DNA of 43,974 nt from a virus: positions 1 through 43,974 of the IMG/VR virus record IMGVR_UViG_3300027898_000017; one strand, 5' to 3'. The position numbers were made by a program, and so were the translations under genes. This document shows, in pieces, positions 30,161 to 39,328 of this stretch. Positions within the stretch are counted from its first letter, which is position 1. Each line of letters begins with the position of its first letter. Under the pieces are notes generated by a model. It worked only from the letters and a program-made list of their open reading frames with translations. It searched no databases and was not told where the DNA came from.

Positions 30161-32281
30161 ATGGCTACTAATACTCCGATGATTTTAGGCAAAACCCAAC
30201 AGGCCGGCCTAATAGAATTCTCGAAACAAGCATACAATATGCTTAATACTTCTTGGAATATTCGAGAACAAATGCGTAAGATCGACCTCGCATATATTCG
30301 AGAAGTCGATTGGACTGCGGAACATCAAAAATCCAAGCTAGCTAATCGTTATGGTGATTCGAATAAATTCCAAAACATCACCATGCCAGTTGTTCTTCCC
30401 GCAGTGGAAGCAGCTGTAACTTATCAAACTTCTGTTTTCTTAACTGGCTCTCCAATATTCGGAGTTGCAGGAAATGCAGAGATGGAAGATTCTGCGCTTC
30501 AGATGGAAGCACTAATGGAAGATCACCAGCGTCGTGGTGGTTGGACTCGTCATTTGCAAATGTTTTTTCGAGATGGATTTAAATACAATCTCGCAGCAGT
30601 CGAAGTAGATTGGACTGACCAAGTTGTCGCAGCATTAGATACAGATCCCACATACGCACAAGGTAAACAAGGAAAACCGCGAGAAGTTATCTGGTCTGGC
30701 AATCGTATTCGCCGACTCGATCCATACAATGTTATTTTTGATTTTCGCATTCCAGTTACAGAAGTATCTGAAAAAGGTGAATTTGCAGGGTATACGGAAC
30801 TTATGTCTCGTATGGCCCTCAAAATGTTTATTGCACAAATTCCCAACAAAGTTGTAGATAATATTGCAGCCGCATTTGCTTCCGGACTTGGCGGCGGCGG
30901 AATTAACACATCTTCTGTATCTTCGTATTATCTTCCCCCAATCAATCAAGATGCACTAATTAATCTCAATGTGCGACAGGGTACAGATTGGATGGCATGG
31001 GCATCTGCATCGCAAGTCTCATCGAAAATAGATTACAAAAACGTATATGAAGTAACAACTTTATACGGTCGGATTATTCCATCTGATTTCGGGCTGCGAG
31101 TTCCTGCACCTAATACTCCGCAAGTGTGGAAATTTATCATTGTTAACCATCAGGTAATAATCTATGCAGAACGGCAAACCAATGCACATAATCGCATTCC
31201 TATTCTCTTTGGTTCTCCACTCGAAGATGGACTATCTTTCCAAACTAAGTCTCTTGCCCAAAACGTACAAGGAATACAAGATGTTTCATCTGCAATGATG
31301 AACTCTGTAATTGCAGCACGTCGACGAGCAATATCTGACCGAGGACTGTATGATCCATCACGAGTGGGAGAAGCACAAATTAACAGTGATAACCCGTCAG
31401 CTAAAATTCCTGTTCGCCCAGCAGCGTATGGTAAACCACTCAATGAAGCATACTTCCCGATACCATTTAGAGACGATCAATCTGGTACTATCATGCAGGA
31501 AATGGGTGCAGTTATTAAATTGTCCGACGTCATCACAGGACAAAACCCAGCACGACAAGGACAATTTGTAAAAGGAAATAAGACCCAAACTGAGTATTCA
31601 GATGTGATGAATAACTCAAATGGTCGTGACCAAGGTACTGCAATCCTTCTCGAAGATCAAGTATTTACTCCGCTGAAAGAAATACTTAAACTTAACATTC
31701 TGCAATACCAAGGCCCCACATCAGTATACTATTCGAGCAAACAACAACAAGTTGCAATCGACCCAGTTGTTCTCCGAAATGCAGTCATATCATTCAAAGT
31801 ATCTGATGGTCTCTCACCCACATCTAAACTAATTGCAGGTGATGCATTTCAGACAGCTTTGCAGGTAATTGGATCTTCGCCGCAAATTGGATCTTCGTAC
31901 AATATGGCATCTTTGTTTTCGTATCTTATGGAAACTCAGGGCGCACATATTAAAGACTTCGAAAAATCTAATGAACAAGTTGCTTATGAATCTGCAATGC
32001 AACAGTGGACTCAGATGGCGCAAGCATCCATTCAAGCAGGCCAACCGTGGAATACTCCACAACCGTTGCCGGCTCAATTTGGTTATCTCCAGAATGGACA
32101 ATTAGTGCAACAAGATCAGACTCCAGATCCATTGCAATCTTTCTTGTCTACGATTCGCCAGAATACTCAAGCATTGCAACAAAACACTAATCAATTGGAT
32201 CAGGTGGGCCAAGTATCTCCGGGAGCACAAGGCCAATCAGTTTCTCAACCGCAAGCACAACAAAATGGCACACCAAGTTAA
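30161..32281 (+). CDS. Portal protein
   Basis: 706 residues, directly after TerL, the usual portal size for podoviruses. Recognisable parts: an N-terminal NITMPVVLPAVEAAVTYQTSVFLTGSP-type segment (in pieces MPVVLPAVEAAVTYQT, SVFLTGSP), a middle with ARRRAISDRGLYDP, and a helical C-terminus rich in Gln (for example QNTQALQQNTNQLDQ) likely forming the barrel. It forms the dodecameric ring at one vertex for DNA entry and exit. No named family was verified, but position and composition leave little doubt. Confidence 0.85.
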   Translation: MATNTPMILGKTQQAGLIEFSKQAYNMLNTSWNIREQMRKIDLAYIREVDWTAEHQKSKLANRYGDSNKFQNITMPVVLPAVEAAVTYQTSVFLTGSPIFGVAGNAEMEDSALQMEALMEDHQRRGGWTRHLQMFFRDGFKYNLAAVEVDWTDQVVAALDTDPTYAQGKQGKPREVIWSGNRIRRLDPYNVIFDFRIPVTEVSEKGEFAGYTELMSRMALKMFIAQIPNKVVDNIAAAFASGLGGGGINTSSVSSYYLPPINQDALINLNVRQGTDWMAWASASQVSSKIDYKNVYEVTTLYGRIIPSDFGLRVPAPNTPQVWKFIIVNHQVIIYAERQTNAHNRIPILFGSPLEDGLSFQTKSLAQNVQGIQDVSSAMMNSVIAARRRAISDRGLYDPSRVGEAQINSDNPSAKIPVRPAAYGKPLNEAYFPIPFRDDQSGTIMQEMGAVIKLSDVITGQNPARQGQFVKGNKTQTEYSDVMNNSNGRDQGTAILLEDQVFTPLKEILKLNILQYQGPTSVYYSSKQQQVAIDPVVLRNAVISFKVSDGLSPTSKLIAGDAFQTALQVIGSSPQIGSSYNMASLFSYLMETQGAHIKDFEKSNEQVAYESAMQQWTQMAQASIQAGQPWNTPQPLPAQFGYLQNGQLVQQDQTPDPLQSFLSTIRQNTQALQQNTNQLDQVGQVSPGAQGQSVSQPQAQQNGTPS

Positions 32282-32528
32282 TTCGACATTTACGCGTTAT
32301 AAGTTAAGTCCAGAAGAACAAGAATCTGGACAATCACTTACAACTGCAAACTTATATGTGATTCAAAATCTTATCTGTGATGCGGCTGAAGAAAAGCTAT
32401 CACTTGCATATGATCCATTGAATCCTATCGCATTCGCGCAAAGAGAAGCAGAACTCCAAGGTCAAATTGGTGTTCTAAAACTCTTAGTCGAATTGGCTTC
32501 TGCCAGCAACATCACCCTCTCTAATTAA
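32265..32528 (+). CDS. Small head-operon protein
   Basis: 87 residues, overlapping the portal end by 17 bases. Helical: LSPEEQESGQSLTTANLYVIQN, then a C-terminal helix (GQIGVLKLLVELA). Such short conserved proteins between portal and scaffold are common in podoviruses and of unknown function; a head-assembly role is inferred. Confidence 0.7.
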   Translation: MAHQVNSTFTRYKLSPEEQESGQSLTTANLYVIQNLICDAAEEKLSLAYDPLNPIAFAQREAELQGQIGVLKLLVELASASNITLSN

Positions 32529-32537
32529 GGAAATTTT

Positions 32538-33236
32538 ATGTCTTTCGTATCTCGCATTTTTGGAACTACTTCGCAATATGATGGCGCACCGCAACAAAAT
32601 GCGCCTCAACAACAAACTCCGGCAGCACCTGCACCAGCAGCAACTCCGGCAACTCCTACTGAACCTGCATCCCCACTCGATCAATTTAAGACTTTGTGGG
32701 AACCTGTGAACACTCCTGGAGTTGACAACACGCTTCCAGCTAATATGTTTGCAGGCGCCGATCCTGCTAAAATGTTGGAAGCTGCTCGTAAAGTTAATTT
32801 TGCTGCACAAGTTCCCGCTGATGTTCTCGCTAAGATTACCGCAGGTGGGCCTGATGCAGCAGCAGCTTTTGCACAAGCAATCAATGATGTTGCTCAAAGG
32901 TCGTACGCTCAATCGTCATTCGCATCAACTAAAATAGTTGAAGCTGCTTTGGCAAAATTTCAAGAAGGACTGGATTCCCGGCTCCCTTCGCAAGTTAAGA
33001 GATTCCAAGTCTCTGAATCCCTCCGCGAATCTAATCCAGCACTTACCCATCCTGCAGCTGCTCCGATTATGGAAGCACTGCAATCTCAATTGACAGTAAA
33101 GTATCCTAATGCTTCTGTTAATGAGATTCGTGATATGGCTTCCCAATATCTCTCGCAATTCGGAACTGCAATGGCACCTCCCAAACCTGCTAATGCTGTA
33201 CCTGTTTCGGAAGATTGGGATAAATTCTTTGCGTAA
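32538..33236 (+). CDS. Scaffolding-like protein
   Basis: 232 residues. An Ala/Pro/Gln-rich disordered N-terminus (residues 20-48), helical Ala-rich middle, and a C-terminus VPVSEDWDKFFA, an acidic-aromatic tip often found on scaffolds that bind the capsid shell. It lies between portal and the capsid genes, where the scaffold is expected. AAGGAAATTTT precedes the ATG. A head-associated minor protein remains possible. Confidence 0.65.
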   Translation: MSFVSRIFGTTSQYDGAPQQNAPQQQTPAAPAPAATPATPTEPASPLDQFKTLWEPVNTPGVDNTLPANMFAGADPAKMLEAARKVNFAAQVPADVLAKITAGGPDAAAAFAQAINDVAQRSYAQSSFASTKIVEAALAKFQEGLDSRLPSQVKRFQVSESLRESNPALTHPAAAPIMEALQSQLTVKYPNASVNEIRDMASQYLSQFGTAMAPPKPANAVPVSEDWDKFFA

Positions 33237-33261
33237 TCTATCCAATTTTTAAGGATTTTAA

Positions 33262-33717
33262 ATGTCTTATACTCGTGTCCACGCTTATAACTCGGGTGTG
33301 CTCAATGCAGCACAACCGGGCGATATCGTTTCTCTCGCTGAACTTGTTACGGTAATTAACAACGCCGCAGCACAAACTCTGAGTGCAGTTGCATTGTCTG
33401 GCCAAATTATTTTGCGCCAAGGTGCTGGTGCTGTTTCGGACGTTACCGATACTGCAGTCAACATTATGCAGGCTTGCTACGGTAACACTGGATCTGCGCC
33501 GAAAGTTAATGAAGGTTTCATGTGCTGGTACTCTAATCAGGGTGCTTCCACTGTTACTATTACCGGCGGTACTGGTGTTACTGTTTCTGGTAATACCGCA
33601 GTTCTTACCCTGACGATGAAACAATTGGTGTTTATCTGCACTGCTGCTGGTACTTCTACTTACTCTGGTGGTGTTTACACCAACGTCGGCGCAACTTTCA
33701 ACTGCTATTGCCTGTAA
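33262..33717 (+). CDS. Head decoration-like protein
   Basis: 151 residues, beta-rich and Gly/Thr/Ser-rich, C-terminal repeats TVTITGGTGVTVSGNTAVL typical of beta-sandwich decoration or fibre heads. Four Cys in the C-terminal 90 residues. A good AAGGA site precedes the ATG, and it stands just before the capsid gene. I infer a capsid-stabilising or head-fibre protein. Confidence 0.6.
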   Translation: MSYTRVHAYNSGVLNAAQPGDIVSLAELVTVINNAAAQTLSAVALSGQIILRQGAGAVSDVTDTAVNIMQACYGNTGSAPKVNEGFMCWYSNQGASTVTITGGTGVTVSGNTAVLTLTMKQLVFICTAAGTSTYSGGVYTNVGATFNCYCL

Positions 33718-33756
33718 GTCAAATAGCAATCTTAACAATTTTTAATAGGAAACTAT

Positions 33757-34995
33757 ATGTCTACTGGTTTGTTTAATAGTGCAATTCTTACGCAAGACCT
33801 TGCTAAGAAATCGTTTGCTGGAATGATTACCCGTCTGATGCCGAATGGTTCGGCTCCGCTGTTTGGTATGACTTCGATGCTGCAAACTGAAACTGCTGTT
33901 GCTACGGAACATGGATTCTTTACGAAAACCATGCTGCTGCCGCAAATTACTTTCACTGCTGCCGGTCAACTTATTTCGGACACCACGTTTACCGTTTTGT
34001 CTACTGCAAATATTTTGCCTGGAATGATTCTGCGTATTGACAATCCTGCTTCTTACGAGAACTTTATTGTTAACACGATTATCTCGTCCACTCAGCTGAC
34101 TGTTACTCGTGCGATCGGTTCTGTTGTTGCAGCTGCTGTTCCTGCATCTATCAATGCTTACCAAGTTGGTAATGCTTTTGAAGAAGCTTCGCTGCGTCCC
34201 AACTCGCTGATTGTCAACCCGGTTCGTATTACGAATTACACTCAGATTTTCCGTAATACTTGGGCCATCAGCGATACGATTCGCCAAACCATGATGATTG
34301 CAGGCGATACTAACGTCGCTGAATCTCGTCAAGATTGCGCTGCATTCCACGCTGCTGATATCGAAAAAGCTCTGTTCTTCGGTCAGAAATCGCAAGGTTC
34401 TCGCAATGGCCAACCTTTCCGTACGATGGACGGTTTGGTTAATATTGTTGGTAACACTGCAAACTATCCGACTATTTACGCTGGTGTTGCCAACGTATTT
34501 ACTGCTGGTGGTACTACTACCTATCCGCAGCTGGAAGGTTTCCTGGATCCGATGTTCAACCAAGCTACCGACCCCAAAGTTGGTAACGAGCGTATTCTGT
34601 TTGTCGGCGGTGCAGCTAAGAAAGTAATTACCAATATTACTCGTCTGGCAACTGGATCGTTCTATCAGATTCAAGATGGACAAACTACTTGGGGCCTGCA
34701 GTATTCTACACTGAAGACTTCTCGCGGTGCATTCCAAATGATTGAGCATCCGCTGTTTAACTCTAACGCATCGTGGGCTAAGATGGCAGTTGGTGTTGAT
34801 CTGAGTACTTTCCGTGCTGCTTATCTGGGTGATCGCAAGACTCAGAATAAAGAATTCAACCAAGATGCAGGCGAAGCCAATGATAACGGTATCGACGCAG
34901 TTGGCGGAACTCTGACGACTGAAATGACTTGTGTTGTCAAGAATCCTCCTGCTAACGCAGTTGTGTACAACTTGACTGCTGGTGCAGCTGGCTAA
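33757..34995 (+). CDS. Major capsid protein, SU10/DUF5309-like
   Basis: 412 residues. The segment NPVRITNYTQIFRNTWAISDT with ADIEKALFFGQKSQ, and ILFVGGAAKKVITNI, matches my memory of the DUF5309 (SU10 major capsid) family, an HK97-fold capsid group of podoviruses. Codons here favour CTG, GCT and CGT more than in neighbours, fitting high expression. A ribosome site AGGAAAC lies upstream. No protease gene was seen, so the shell may mature without cleavage. Role: the icosahedral shell. Confidence 0.82.
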   Translation: MSTGLFNSAILTQDLAKKSFAGMITRLMPNGSAPLFGMTSMLQTETAVATEHGFFTKTMLLPQITFTAAGQLISDTTFTVLSTANILPGMILRIDNPASYENFIVNTIISSTQLTVTRAIGSVVAAAVPASINAYQVGNAFEEASLRPNSLIVNPVRITNYTQIFRNTWAISDTIRQTMMIAGDTNVAESRQDCAAFHAADIEKALFFGQKSQGSRNGQPFRTMDGLVNIVGNTANYPTIYAGVANVFTAGGTTTYPQLEGFLDPMFNQATDPKVGNERILFVGGAAKKVITNITRLATGSFYQIQDGQTTWGLQYSTLKTSRGAFQMIEHPLFNSNASWAKMAVGVDLSTFRAAYLGDRKTQNKEFNQDAGEANDNGIDAVGGTLTTEMTCVVKNPPANAVVYNLTAGAAG

Positions 34996-35010
34996 ACCTA
35001 ACGATTTACC

Positions 35011-35193
35011 ATGACTACCAAAGTTACAGTTGATGCTCACGCAGGCTGGGACATAGAAGTCAAGACAGTATTTGGTGAACAGTCACAAGAGAAAGTTGAA
35101 AAAATTGTGATTGTTCCCAGGAAAACTGTACAAGACTTTTACATTCACAGCGGTATGTATATTGCATCTATCAAAGAGATAGTGCAAACCTAA
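35011..35193 (+). CDS. Small capsid-linked protein
   Basis: 60 residues: VDAHAGWDIEVKT, EKIVIVPRKTVQDFYIHSG and a final beta strand. I know the same pattern (HAGW, then VPP/VPR-x3-DFYxHxG) from small proteins next to capsid genes in many phages, function unknown. It begins 15 bases after the capsid stop. Probably structural or a chaperone. Confidence 0.7.
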   Translation: MTTKVTVDAHAGWDIEVKTVFGEQSQEKVEKIVIVPRKTVQDFYIHSGMYIASIKEIVQT

Positions 35194-35199
35194 ATCTCC

Positions 35200-35271
35200 T
35201 GGTGGAGAAGGGTGCAGTTTTTCTGGTATGGTTATCTGTTTAAACCAAACTATACTTTTTACCCTCCACCA
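35200..35271 (+). promoter_or_regulatory. Nested hairpin (terminator inside a longer stem)
   Basis: Inner hairpin: GTATGGTT (35226-35233) with AACC and ATAC (35243-35255), followed by TTTTT (35256-35260). Outer stem: TGGTGGA-gaa-GGGT (35200-35213) with ACCC-TCCACCA (35261-35271), 11 pairs. The outer right arm ends just before the next ribosome site, so the structure may tune read-through or translation after the capsid genes. Confidence 0.5.
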
Positions 35272-35284
35272 ATTAGGAATCGAA

Positions 35285-35767
35285 ATGTCTATTCTCACTC
35301 TGTTTAAAAGCCGAGCCTCTACTATGGGCTATGCTTTCAAATCTGGCAAAACTGTTCACTTTATGGGCGGCCAATATGCAACTTCTTCGGAAGTCGAAAT
35401 TAAAGAATTGACCGAAGAATGTAACAATGGCCACCCGGTCTTTTATATTGATCAAGATCAGAAAACTATTGACTCTGAGGCGCTTGATCCTATGTCGGCT
35501 CTGATCGCTAAAATTCGTGCTGAAGAACGTGCTAAGATTCTCGCAGCCACGGATATTAATCGTGATATGGGAACTACGGATCAAAACACCAAGCTTCTCG
35601 GAATTTCTAATTCTCAATCAGTTGCAGGATTGATTGCAGAATCGGAATCGCAAGCAATGGCAGCTAATCCGCAATTGGCTCTTACTCAAAATGGTCAACA
35701 AGCTGCATTGCCTGCAGGAATTGGTAAAATTAATATTGCACCGTCTGCTCGCTCGCTGAAACAATAA
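35285..35767 (+). CDS. Head-associated protein
   Basis: 160 residues from MSILTLFKS; an ATG 19 codons earlier is inside the hairpin and less likely, while AGGAA lies 6 bases before this one. N-terminal GYAFKSGKTVHFMGGQYATS, then EIKELTEE and a GHPVFYID phrase, is a small domain common near capsid genes. The rest is helical and flexible with Ala/Gln. Possible head-completion protein; family name not known to me. Confidence 0.65.
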   Translation: MSILTLFKSRASTMGYAFKSGKTVHFMGGQYATSSEVEIKELTEECNNGHPVFYIDQDQKTIDSEALDPMSALIAKIRAEERAKILAATDINRDMGTTDQNTKLLGISNSQSVAGLIAESESQAMAANPQLALTQNGQQAALPAGIGKINIAPSARSLKQ

Positions 35768-35777
35768 TCGTTAAATT

Positions 35778-36506
35778 ATGAAAAAATACTCGGATTCTGT
35801 AGCAAATACTTCAGGTAAAGCCATTCCAGGTGCAACCATTGCGGTGTATCTGAATGGCACAACTACGCTTGCGAGTATTTTTTCTGATCGTTATGGTGCA
35901 ATAGCACAAACTAATCCAATCACTGCCGATGCAACTGGTGCATTCGGATTTTATTGTGTTGATGGTCGATATGATATTTATGTTTCTGGCGCTAATTTTG
36001 GCGCTAAAACTGTTTCTGATATTCTCTTGGATGATCCATTTGATCCTCTGACTTACACTGACACCGGAATACTGGAATCTTTTTCCACCACGGCAACTAC
36101 GTATTCTCAGGTAATTCAGCAAAACCTTTCCAATTCCACTACTGCATCTACCAATTGGAATGCATCCAATGATGCAGCAACCGCAATTACCAATTTTATC
36201 GAGATGGGTATTAACTCATCTACGTATGTCGGCACTGGAGCTTTTAATAAAGCAGGTACAGGTTATATTGCAACCGCATCGACTGATCTTGCAATCGGAA
36301 CCTATTCTCTCAATGCAATCCACTTTGTAATTAACAATGGTGCAACCGATGCAGTTACCATTAATACAGATGGTACGCTTTCTTCGTTGCAATCGACAAC
36401 CGCAGCAGCACCAGCTTGGCGCAAAGGTGCAATATATTTCGACACGACTCTAAACAAATTGCGCGTTGGTGGTGCAGCAGGTTGGGAAACCGTAACCTCG
36501 GTTTAA
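35778..36506 (+). CDS. Fibre-like protein with Ig-like N-terminus
   Basis: 242 residues. N-terminal carboxypeptidase-regulatory/Ig-like domain (SGKAIPGATIAVYLNG, TGAFGFYCVDGRYDIYVSG), then a helical linker, and a C-terminal tip AAPAWRKGAIYFDTTLNKLRVGG (in pieces RKGAIYFDTTLNKLRVGG), a motif frequent at the end of phage fibres. It lies among head-tail joining genes, so it may be a head fibre or collar fibre. Confidence 0.6.
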   Translation: MKKYSDSVANTSGKAIPGATIAVYLNGTTTLASIFSDRYGAIAQTNPITADATGAFGFYCVDGRYDIYVSGANFGAKTVSDILLDDPFDPLTYTDTGILESFSTTATTYSQVIQQNLSNSTTASTNWNASNDAATAITNFIEMGINSSTYVGTGAFNKAGTGYIATASTDLAIGTYSLNAIHFVINNGATDAVTINTDGTLSSLQSTTAAAPAWRKGAIYFDTTLNKLRVGGAAGWETVTSV

Positions 36507-36510
36507 TATT

Positions 36511-37143
36511 ATGATTCTCGTACAACCTAATTCCAATCCATCGAATGTCTCATTTGCATCAATAGTTGCAGATGTGATGACCATTACAAACCGCCCTGAT
36601 CTGGTTAATGAAACTAATCTGGCGGTTCAAGCTGCAACATTAAAAGCACATCAGAAAGATGATTGGATTAAAGATTTTTACGAACAATCAATAGGCTTTC
36701 CCACTTCTGACTATTTTCAATCTCTCGACTATAAGTCGGTTTTTCCGTTGTGGCGCAAACCCAAGTATATTCGCAAATATGACAATACTGCGATAACGGG
36801 CGGCCCAACTGATTTTCTCGAATATCTAACTCCTGAAAAAGTCGTAGATAATTATGGTGCAAATCGCACTGATGTATTCTACGTCGCAGGTTCTTTAATT
36901 CAGATTCGGGTGCAAGATCCGTATCAATATTTCCTAGTCGGTTACTATGCGAATCCGGACATAACTACTGCGGGTTATGCATCTTGGATTGCAAATGATC
37001 ACAAGTTTGCCATTGTCTACGAAGCTGCTGCAATTATATTTAAAGCAACTGGACTAGATGAACAAGTAGCTATGATGCGAGATATGGTAAATGATCAATA
37101 CGCGCTTCTTACTCAACACGCACTCACAGGAATAGGATTATAA
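36511..37143 (+). CDS. Head-tail adaptor (tail tube A-like)
   Basis: 210 residues. Opening helix FASIVADVMTITNRPDLVNETNLAVQ followed by HQKDDWIKDFYEQSI and a beta centre (FYVAGSLIQIRVQDPYQYFLVGYYA) is the known pattern of podovirus adaptors of the gp4/gp11 type that join portal and nozzle. The C-terminal helix (FAIVYEAAAIIFKATG) supports it. It is followed 0 bases later by a fibre gene. Confidence 0.7.
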   Translation: MILVQPNSNPSNVSFASIVADVMTITNRPDLVNETNLAVQAATLKAHQKDDWIKDFYEQSIGFPTSDYFQSLDYKSVFPLWRKPKYIRKYDNTAITGGPTDFLEYLTPEKVVDNYGANRTDVFYVAGSLIQIRVQDPYQYFLVGYYANPDITTAGYASWIANDHKFAIVYEAAAIIFKATGLDEQVAMMRDMVNDQYALLTQHALTGIGL

Positions 37144-38127
37144 ATGTCAGGACAAGGTTCCGCTTGGAGTCCAGGAAGTATTACTACTCCGACCACTCCG
37201 GCAACAACTCAATTTTTATTCATTCCCGGATCACTAGCTGCTCCGGGAATTTCTTTTGTCGGAAATCCTACCACTGGATTGTTTCAACCTAATCCGAATC
37301 AAATAGGATTGGTAATTAATGGAACTCAAGCTTGGCTAGTTGATGCAACTAATACTCTGACTCTGAGTGCCAAACTTGCATTCGCCCCGGAATTGGTAAT
37401 TCCATCGGCTGCAACTTGTGACATTGGATCGCTAGTATCTAATTCTGCACAAGTTACCGGATCGATTAATATTACATCTTTCGGTACAAATTACAAAGGC
37501 CCGATGTTTTTGCGATTTGCAGCCGCACTAAACATATATCCTTCGGCCACTTTGCTAACTCCGGGATCGACTACTATTGCAGTATCGGCCGGAGATTCTT
37601 GCATTGTTACTCCGTTCTCAGTTCTCGGAGTTCCTGCAGGTTGGACTATCACATCTTACCAATATGCAACCGCATCATCTTCTTCATCTTCGACAGGTGG
37701 TGGTGGAGCAACTGGGGGCGGCACAGATCTTATATTCCAAGAAAACGATATAATTGCTTTTTCTCCGTATACTTTAGGTAATGGAGCATTAAAATCTGGT
37801 GTAACTGTTACGATTGCTGCACCCGCAGTATTTACTTTGATCAACCACGGATATTTTGCTAATCAACCTGTTAGGTTAATTACGACTGGCGCCCTTCCGA
37901 CTGGACTTAGCACCGGATCAGTATATTATATATCTGCAACCGGACTAACTTCGTCTACATTCCAATTGTCTGCAACTGCTGGTGGCGCTTCGATTGGAAC
38001 TAGCGGAACTCAAAATGGTGTGCACTCGGTTGGCAAAGTTAAAAATGCATCGACTGTTGGCCCGCTGACAATTAATGCACTCGACGTAATTACTGTTCCT
38101 ACGGGATCAAGGTTGGTGATACAATGA
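37144..38127 (+). CDS. Fibre protein with beta-rich repeats
   Basis: 327 residues, Thr/Ser/Gly-rich. A FVGNPTTGLFQPNPNQIGLVINGTQAW segment (in parts GNPTTGLFQPNPNQIGL and VINGTQAW) is typical of the head of phage tail fibres, and ITTGALPTGLSTGSVYYISATG of beta-sandwich lectin-like modules. A Ser-Ser-Ser-Thr-Gly-Gly-Gly linker lies around residue 180. Probably a structural fibre. It overlaps the next gene by ATGA. Confidence 0.65.
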   Translation: MSGQGSAWSPGSITTPTTPATTQFLFIPGSLAAPGISFVGNPTTGLFQPNPNQIGLVINGTQAWLVDATNTLTLSAKLAFAPELVIPSAATCDIGSLVSNSAQVTGSINITSFGTNYKGPMFLRFAAALNIYPSATLLTPGSTTIAVSAGDSCIVTPFSVLGVPAGWTITSYQYATASSSSSSTGGGGATGGGTDLIFQENDIIAFSPYTLGNGALKSGVTVTIAAPAVFTLINHGYFANQPVRLITTGALPTGLSTGSVYYISATGLTSSTFQLSATAGGASIGTSGTQNGVHSVGKVKNASTVGPLTINALDVITVPTGSRLVIQ

Positions 38128-38642
38128 TTATACTAGACGCAGTTAATGGAATAACTTTTCCAGATGGTAGTATACAGGCTAAAGCTGCTTTGGTTTCTAA
38201 TCAGAGTATGGTGCGGGTAAATACTGTCGGAGGAATGGGATCTACAAATACAGCCATAAGATATTTTAATAATAATACCAATGGTGTAAATGGTTGTGTA
38301 ATTCAGGGCTCAGACATTACTTACACACCGAGTACTGTTAATGGTGACAGCTTTACTATTAATACCGCCGGTGTCTATGCAATAAGTTATACCGATAATT
38401 TTACTGGGCAGAATTGGGTTGGAATTTCTTTAAATGCTTCAGGTTCTCAGCTAACTACTAATGTATCCCTAATATCTGTAGCCAATATTTTGAATATGGC
38501 ATACACAGCAGCTGCAAGTCAACCTTCTGCAATTGGTGACACAATTCAATTATCTGCTGGTTCTGTTATCAGAGCGCACTCAGCTCCTGCAGCAGGTGTT
38601 GGAAGTAATGTAGCTTTCTTTACAATTACTCGAGTTAACTAA
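38124..38642 (+). CDS. Fibre with C1q-like globular domain, copy A
   Basis: 172 residues. N-terminal collar NGITFPDGSIQAKAAL, then a C1q/TNF-like beta-sandwich: SMVRVNTVGGMGSTNTAIR, SFTINTAGVYAISYTDNF and a final FFTITRVN. The C1q-like ending is found on receptor-binding tips. The domain pairs with copy B at 38642-39217. Stop and start of the two genes overlap by TAATG-type sharing (38642). Confidence 0.7.
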   Translation: MIILDAVNGITFPDGSIQAKAALVSNQSMVRVNTVGGMGSTNTAIRYFNNNTNGVNGCVIQGSDITYTPSTVNGDSFTINTAGVYAISYTDNFTGQNWVGISLNASGSQLTTNVSLISVANILNMAYTAAASQPSAIGDTIQLSAGSVIRAHSAPAAGVGSNVAFFTITRVN

Positions 38643-39217
38643 TGACTACTTCAACTATAACAATTCCTGGTGCTGGCGGTGATTCGCTATCAATTGCTTC
38701 TGGCAATGATGGCACATTTACTTTGTTTGTTGGCCCCACAGGTGCGAAAGTATTGGCATTAAGTATTGGTGCTAATGGTGTCGTGCAGCAGGGGCAAGCG
38801 CAGTCGATGGTGCGGCTAAATACGGCGAACGGGTACGGCAGTACCAACACCAAGATTCGCCGCTTCACCAACGTTGTGACGAATCAAGGCTCTGACATTA
38901 CTTACGCCGACAGCGCGACCCTTGGCGCGTCGTTCACAATAAATACTTCAGGCGTTTACTCAATTAACTACTCGGACAATTTTACAGCAGCGTCGAATTT
39001 AGGGCTAACGCTAAATGCAGCAAATGGAATTACAAACGTAGGCGCTTTGTCGGCGTCTAGTGTTCTTAATATAACTGTTGCAACAGCCGCAAATACAGCT
39101 GCTGCTGTTTCTTGGACTGGGTATCTATCTGCGGGTTCAATTATCAATCCAATTGCTGAAGGTACTGCCGCTGGAACGGGTGCTTCTGCCCAATTCACCA
39201 TTGTGAGGGTTGCATAA
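38642..39217 (+). CDS. Fibre with C1q-like globular domain, copy B
   Basis: 191 residues. After an ITIPGAGGDSLSIASGNDGTF leader (in parts ITIPGAGGDS, SIASGNDGTF), the domain SMVRLNTANGYGSTNTKIR, SFTINTSGVYSINYSDNF and FTIVRVA repeats copy A almost motif for motif. From about 38790 to 39310 the DNA is visibly more G/C-rich at third positions (GCG, CAG, GGC codons) than the flanks, suggesting recent import. Likely a receptor-binding or host-range module. Confidence 0.75.
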   Translation: MTTSTITIPGAGGDSLSIASGNDGTFTLFVGPTGAKVLALSIGANGVVQQGQAQSMVRLNTANGYGSTNTKIRRFTNVVTNQGSDITYADSATLGASFTINTSGVYSINYSDNFTAASNLGLTLNAANGITNVGALSASSVLNITVATAANTAAAVSWTGYLSAGSIINPIAEGTAAGTGASAQFTIVRVA

Positions 39218-39325
39218 ATGACCGGAACAATTCTCACAGTCCCCGGCGCTGGTGGCGATGGCATTGGATTTAACTCTGCCAGCGACGGCAACTTTTTCCA
39301 AGGCATCTTGGTAGCAAAGGCATAA
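39218..39325 (+). CDS. Tiny fibre-leader fragment
   Basis: 35 residues: TVPGAGGDGIGFNSASDGNF resembles the leader of copy B (ITIPGAGGDS, ASGNDGTF). It starts directly after the preceding stop and ends 3 bases before the next ATG. It may be a deletion remnant of a third C1q fibre or a small fibre-linked protein. It is G/C-rich like the copy B region. Confidence 0.5.
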   Translation: MTGTILTVPGAGGDGIGFNSASDGNFFQGILVAKA

Positions 39326-39328
39326 CAA

